DNA from: Nemertoderma westbladi
Lineage: Eukaryota; Xenacoelomorpha; Nemertodermatida; Nemertodermatidae
Assembly: GCA_032718475.1 (NCBI GenBank)
Contig: JAUCBJ010006194.1
Span: forward strand, 1 to 23,635
DNA length: 23,635 bases
Reading direction: 5' to 3'
In this document: piece by piece, positions 1-23,635 of the stretch
How positions within the stretch are numbered: position 1 is the stretch's first letter
Layout: every line of letters starts with the position of its first letter
The notes under the pieces: generated by a model
What the model was told of the DNA's origin: nothing
Databases searched by the model: none
The model's input: the letters and a program-made list of their open reading frames with translations, nothing else
Position numbers and translations under genes: made by a program

Positions 1-910
1 ATTGTGGTTCAGATAACACGTCATATACTGAGTTTCAGAAAATATTGTAGTTTATGTCCAAATTACCGATTTTCTATCAAAATGCATCTGTTTGCAGTGG
101 TTGTCATAGAAACTGAAAAATAGAACAATGTAATTCGGATGCAGAATAAGTCATATAGTGGGGGTAGGGGTTGGTCCCAAGTCATAATACTATTAACTTG
201 TGCTTCAAATTATCATTTTATAAATTTTAACATCTGTTTAGACTTGTTGCTATGGTAACTGTATTTTCTAATTAACCTCAAACGGCTTGGATATGGATCT
301 TATAGATGAGTTGCAAAACCCCAAGTTTATATATATTACAGTTTTGCTACAAATAGAGTTATCAATATAGATTTGAATGATATAGAGTTTAATAAACTAC
401 AGTTACCATGGTAACTAAATTTCTGGAATAATTTAAGTTTCACTAAAAGTTCCAACTAATGGTCCAGATAACACATACCCAGTTTTGTAAAATTTTATCG
501 TGAAGTCTATGTCCAAATGAATAAGTTTTGAATAAAAACATCTGTTTTCAGCGGTTGTCATGGTAACTGAAAAATAGAACAATGTAATTCGGATGCAGAA
601 TAAGTTATATAGTGGGGGTAGGGGTTGGTCCCAAGTCATAACACCTTAACCTTAGGCTTCAAATTAACATTTTATAAATTTTAACATCTGTCTAGCCCGG
701 TTGCCAAGGCAACTGGATTTTCTATTGAACCTCAATCAGCTCTGCTGCGGACCTTACAGTTGAGTTGAGAAACCCCAAGTTTATATCTATTATAGTTTTC
801 CTACAAATAGAGTTATAAATATTGACTTGAAATACATAGACTTTTTTCTAAGTCCGTTGCCATGGAAACCAGATTTTTCCTGAATATGAGACCCATCCCA
901 CACGACGCGC
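1..910. repeat. Two copies of a 454-bp repeat built from ~150-bp subunits with X-box-like palindromes
   Basis: Matching blocks lie 454 bp apart (TAGAACAATGTAATTCGG at 121 and 575; GGGGGTAGGGGTTGGTCCCA; ACCCCAAGTTTATAT). Six related 14-mers of form GTTGCCATGGTAAC occur at 100, 246, 402, 554, 700 and 856, with spacings 146, 156, 152, 146, 156, so each 454-bp unit contains three diverged subunits. The copy ends are approximate and the array may continue left of the window. No gene is seen here. Confidence 0.85.
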
Positions 911-1033
911 CTCGATGAGTAGTACATACATGCAAAATTTCAGGGTACTTTTAAAGGCTAGTTTTTTCCCCGACCAAAAAACCCCAAATCTGCTCCATAC
1001 AAGTAAAATAGCCCACTATGAATAGACCATCTC

Positions 1034-1080
1034 AGCTAAGGAAAATCTTTCTTAGCGAAAGTAGTTGATTTTCCTTAGCT
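1034..1080. repeat. Hairpin with perfect 14-bp arms
   Basis: AGCTAAGGAAAATC (1034-1047) and GATTTTCCTTAGCT (1067-1080) are exact reverse complements around a 19-nt loop. It lies about 120 nt past the 3' end of the NAT8-like ORF and just beyond the candidate AATAAA. Confidence 0.8.
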
Positions 1081-1117
1081 TCGTGGATACTGTAAACACA
1101 ATATGTTCCTTCAAGGA

Positions 1118-1123
1118 TTTATT
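1118..1123 (-). promoter_or_regulatory. Polyadenylation signal AATAAA for the NAT8-like gene
   Basis: TTTATT on the plus strand reads AATAAA on the minus strand, 80 nt past the TGA of the NAT8-like ORF. Its position suits a short 3' UTR and would support the ORF end as given. Such hexamers are common in AT-rich DNA. Confidence 0.4.
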
Positions 1124-1202
1124 AAATTTGTAGTTCAAATTTTTTCAAAATAAAGTTAAATGGAATAAATTTCATGGGTCCCTCAAAGGGTTCTATTTCC
1201 TT

Positions 1203-1784
1203 TCAACCGGTCTTTCTATACAGTGATATAGCGCCATGGCGGCCCTCATAAACAGTAAGAATCAGCCTCCGAAGTCCACGATGTTCTGCTTCCAGGATTA
1301 TTTCACTCATCAGTGTTTTCCCAATTCCAGATTTACGCCATCTTGAGTCAACACTGAATCTTTCTAATTTCCCCAAGCCCGTGACGTCATCAAGCACAGC
1401 CAATCCCAAACATCCAATGACGTCACCACCCCGAACAGCAACTATAAACGTGCCACCCTTCGCAAAGTAATGAGAGGTAACATTCGCCCAGCTGTTAAGT
1501 TGACCGTCGAACAATTGCGTAGTTACGTAGTGATGGCAAACAAATTTAGTCCAAAAATACATGACAATAGGAATTGTGATAAGAGCAGCGATCGCTAGTA
1601 GAGCTGAATAGGTCATGAGAAGGAGAAAGGCAATAAGCACTGGTAGATAGAAGGTCGGCCTAGAAGTAATGTCCTTGTAATACAGTTGAGTTAGCTCCAT
1701 CATACCGTTGTAAACAATATCCTTCACACCACCTAAATCGCCAACCTCCATTTTCTTTATTTCTATCGATTTTCCCATATCCAA
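1203..1784 (-). CDS. NAT8/camello-like membrane N-acetyltransferase, short C-terminus
   Basis: A 193-residue ORF. Residues about 45-78 form a hydrophobic segment (FYLPVLIAFLLLMTYSALLA...), the membrane hairpin typical of the NAT8 family, and residues 112-193 are a GNAT fold. Motif A is seen as LERFSVDSRWRKSGIGKTLM, with the acetyl-CoA loop RWRKSGIG; then LILTVYEGRHGAISLYRKTG. NAT8 relatives transfer acetyl groups from acetyl-CoA to lysines or cysteine conjugates at the ER/Golgi membrane; the substrate here is unknown. The family normally continues past LY..(M/T)GF for a few tens of residues, but here TGA follows KTG. This may be a premature stop, an unseen intron (the weak donor CCG|GTTGAA is in place), or a natural short form. 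Methionines at 1, 3 and 12 are all possible starts. Confidence 0.82.
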   Translation of the reverse strand: MDMGKSIEIKKMEVGDLGGVKDIVYNGMMELTQLYYKDITSRPTFYLPVLIAFLLLMTYSALLAIAALITIPIVMYFWTKFVCHHYVTTQLFDGQLNSWANVTSHYFAKGGTFIVAVRGGDVIGCLGLAVLDDVTGLGKLERFSVDSRWRKSGIGKTLMSEIILEAEHRGLRRLILTVYEGRHGAISLYRKTG

Positions 1785-1839
1785 CTGTTTGTAGGCCTAC
1801 CGGTACGTGTACCTACTGTGTACCGTGTACGTACTGGAA

Positions 1840-2078
1840 ACACGTTCGTGGGGCCTTCGCGCAGCACGAGGCTCAGTTATGAGATACAAATTAAATTGAG
1901 CAATTCTACACAAAATCTGTAATAATAATTTAACCAAACCGCAAATAAATCATAAGAAGGGAAATAAGTAATAATAGTAGTAAGGGTAATAATAATAAAG
2001 CATAAGAATGGGACATGCCCCATTTGCCCTATATGAATCGTATGCCAAGGCTCGCCGACTACGTTTCTCGCCCCACAG
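1840..2078. repeat. Repeat module pair, copy 1
   Basis: The left module (1840-1872) is 33 bp, containing CGTTCGTGGGGCCTTCG and GCAGCACGAGGC, and recurs at 3441-3473 with one mismatch. The right module (2040-2078), from TATGCCAAGG to TCGCCCCACAG, recurs in diverged form at 4058-4097. GTGGGGC and GCCCCAC face each other, suggesting a small non-autonomous element with inverted ends. It lies just upstream of the NAT8-like ORF. Confidence 0.5.
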
Positions 2079-2159
2079 GAGTAATTATTATACTGTATAC
2101 TTAGCCTGGTAGCAACTATAAATGCATGAAAACGGGACATGCGCATTTAGCAACGCATA

Positions 2160-3440
2160 CTGACTGTACACTTCCATTGATAATGGAAATAATTGAATTG
2201 ACTTTACAATAAATTATTTATACCAAGCTGTTACCATGATGTCTATGACCAGCATTGCTATAAAAATGCAATGGCTGAGCAAATGTCTGTATAGTATTAA
2301 TATACTGTATAGTATCACGACGCGATACTGGTGTTTATTGCACTTCCAATTAACCAACCAGGGACCATTAATAATTGTTCAATATAATTCAATATAATGC
2401 ATATATATATATATTGGATACTGTACCCTATGCTAGGCCGAATCGCGTGTTTCAACCCCGTTGACGTGTTTTTTCCATTTCTGTACAATTAATACCATAG
2501 GCCTACTGTATTAAAATATGCTACATAGACGTGTTTCTCGATCCAAAAGTGACAGCCTAATTTAGGTAGGTGGCGCGAGGTGAACCGTGGGGGTTTGATT
2601 CAAAATACAGTTAAAATTTACCATTATCGTCCAACATATCCCAGGTTTGTCACTTTCAACCTCAGCGCTTAAATACTGATACTGAATGTATGAAATATTA
2701 TTTCCTCATCTGTAACTTCTTCAACTGGGATTGTTAATCTTGTCAATCTCTAATTGTATTATCCCTTTTAAGCTTCCTCTTCTTGTTCTTTGACTATTTT
2801 CCTGTCCACAAACATGTTTCATTTCCCTCTTTATATGATCTAGTAAATCAAACTCTTCCTTTCCCATCTTTACACCAAAATATTTCTCCTGTCTCTGCCT
2901 TGCTGAAACATCAGATCAATATCAAAGAGTTGTAATGCTTGCCAATTAAAATTTATCACATTTTCATTGTAGGCTAGGCCTACTTCTTACCCTTTATGCC
3001 TTTTGGGTAGAAAATAAAATGTTCAAATTCCTTCATTCTAGATTCAATGTTATATTATTCAAGGAAATTGTGTAGGCCTATATATTACAACAATAACACG
3101 GATCATACAGTATATCACAGAGAGCACCGCAGATGCTCCTAAATATGATAAAAATCAGTTGCCTTCTAGAAGAGGTAGTTTATACAGTGCTTCCACCCAT
3201 CCTACTGGCTTCATTTTGGTCTTAAAATCCTTCTAGTGAATGTAGGCAACGTTTTGGGACCATATTAGAAGTTTCAATATCTAAGTCCCCTCCCTATTGA
3301 TATTTATTTGGTTAGCCAACCATCCAGGGGGCATCGTCATGATAATGGAACACTTTCTTACTTAAGCATTACTTTCGAAAAAATCCATCTTTCCCACCCA
3401 TAATAACTTAAACTCCCACTGGAAATGCCTACATTACAAT
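2160..3440. other. Intergenic stretch, no gene seen
   Basis: AT-rich sequence with many stops in all frames, short AT microsatellites (near 2400) and several TAGGCCTAC words. No coding similarity or structured RNA was recognised. Confidence 0.6.
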
Positions 3441-4097
3441 ACACGTTCGTGGGGCCTTCGTGCAGCACGAGGCAGCATAAGACCAATTTTTTTGGTTTAA
3501 TTTTATCAAAGATAGACCGCTACTAACTAAGGGCTATTTGAGTTAAGTATGACATTTTTACATTTAGGCCTACAATACTTGTGTCATTCATTAGCCTGTT
3601 GTGCTCGTCCCGTTTTGTCTCAAAACATTTTTTATAAACGCAGACTGACCTGACAACCTTTATAACTATACAAAGTCTCGAAACTGTGCGTGTAACTGTT
3701 AATTTTATGGCAGATGGATTCTCGTATCCACTGCAAATCTCGTTGCGTTCGACCTGTACAACCTGGTCACCAAATATATACCTAACAGAATTTCGTTATC
3801 AGTACTAATCAAAATGATATATCGTTCAATATGCTTAACCAGGTTGTTTACGAGTATAGTCAACACAATACTCGTCTCCTTCATTAGCCTCGTTGCACTC
3901 GTCCTGAAGGCCACACGCAAATTATTTATGAAAAATTTCTAAACTTTTGCCAAGCAATTGGTGTACTAAAGTTTGGTTTAACTTCATCAAGGAATGACGA
4001 GTTATTAACGATCAAAAATTTACGATGACGATGACAGACAACTCCTTAATGGTACCCATATGCTAAGGTTTCGCTCACTTCGTGGCTCGCCCCACAG
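3441..4097. repeat. Repeat module pair, copy 2
   Basis: Same order and orientation of the two modules as at 1840-2078, but 657 bp overall rather than 239 bp, with different interior sequence. The interior ORF at 3705-3920 (minus) is AT-rich and unlike any known protein. Confidence 0.45.
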
Positions 4098-4373
4098 TAC
4101 CATTCTGATCATTAGGGTGCAAATTTAGCGTTGGTAATGCGCCCCTTCATACATCTGCTTTTGAACTTTTAAAACATTTAAAACACAATGTCAGTACGAT
4201 CAATAAGTTAGATAAACTTTTTCTTTGTTGGCATATAAATAAACAGTAAAAACAAATATAATTATTACTTAAAGTACAGAATGCAAAACAAAAATATAAA
4301 CAATAATATTATTCAGTACATTATTAAATCTATATCCTAATGACATAAGTAAAAAAAAAGTCAATAAGAATGT

Positions 4374-4429
4374 GAGCCGCTTATGTTTCATTCGCTTTCG
4401 TCGCTGTCCAATCACGAGCCGCTTATGTT

Positions 4430-4457
<28 letters not shown>
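4374..4457. repeat. 42-bp tandem duplication spanning the NALCN stop codon
   Basis: Copies 4374-4415 and 4416-4457 begin GAGCCGCTTATGTTTCATTC and include TCCAATC near the end. On the minus strand both spell DSDESE-stop. The copies differ at a few sites, and the two inside those codons are synonymous (AGT/AGC and GAT/GAC). The first copy met in transcription ends the protein. Confidence 0.92.
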
Positions 4458-23613
<19,156 letters not shown>

Positions 23614-23635
23614 CTAAGGAGAGAAATAAGGAGAG

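Overview
This window is nuclear DNA from an animal, most likely an invertebrate. It is AT-rich, has spliceosomal introns, and is crowded with dispersed repeats and minisatellites. The species cannot be named from sequence alone. Nearly everything from 4430 to 23613 is one minus-strand gene: the 3' half of NALCN, the four-domain sodium-leak channel. Sixteen constitutive coding exons plus one alternative exon were read by hand. All splice sites are GT-AG and every junction phase agrees. The constitutive path sums to 2824 nt: one split-codon base, 940 codons and a stop. Domains I, II and most of the II-III linker lie beyond the right edge.

Layout from right to left, in transcription order: end of the II-III linker (23442-23613); an intron filled by a 51-bp tandem array (21063-23441); domain III exons (20791 to 18828); two alternative domain III pore exons, the first with Glu (17768-17918) and the second with Lys (15773-15893) in the selectivity filter, separated by an intron that holds a 903-bp hAT-type transposon relic with an intact 8-bp target duplication; domain III S6 and the III-IV linker (12453-12645); domain IV exons (12165 to 10518); an intron almost wholly made of a 36/27/21-bp tandem array (7868-10517); C-terminal exons (7780 to 5950); and the last exon with the stop codon (4430-4626). 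The last intron carries a SINE, a foldback element and a hairpin.

Downstream of NALCN is about 2.6 kb without a recognisable gene, holding two copies of a small repeat module pair. Beyond it, on the same strand, lies a NAT8/camello-like membrane N-acetyltransferase ORF (1203-1784) that looks short at its C-terminus. Positions 1-910 are two copies of a 454-bp repeat, each carrying three palindromes that resemble RFX X-boxes.

The most unusual feature is that two unrelated minisatellites in the same gene each begin exactly at an exon/5' splice-site boundary and use that boundary as their repeat unit, so each array is a ladder of duplicated splice donors. In one array the later donors stay in frame; in the other, use of any later donor meets a stop at once. 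A small third tandem duplication spans the NALCN stop codon. The alternative pore exons are also protected by phase: skipping both, or including both, gives an immediate stop codon.
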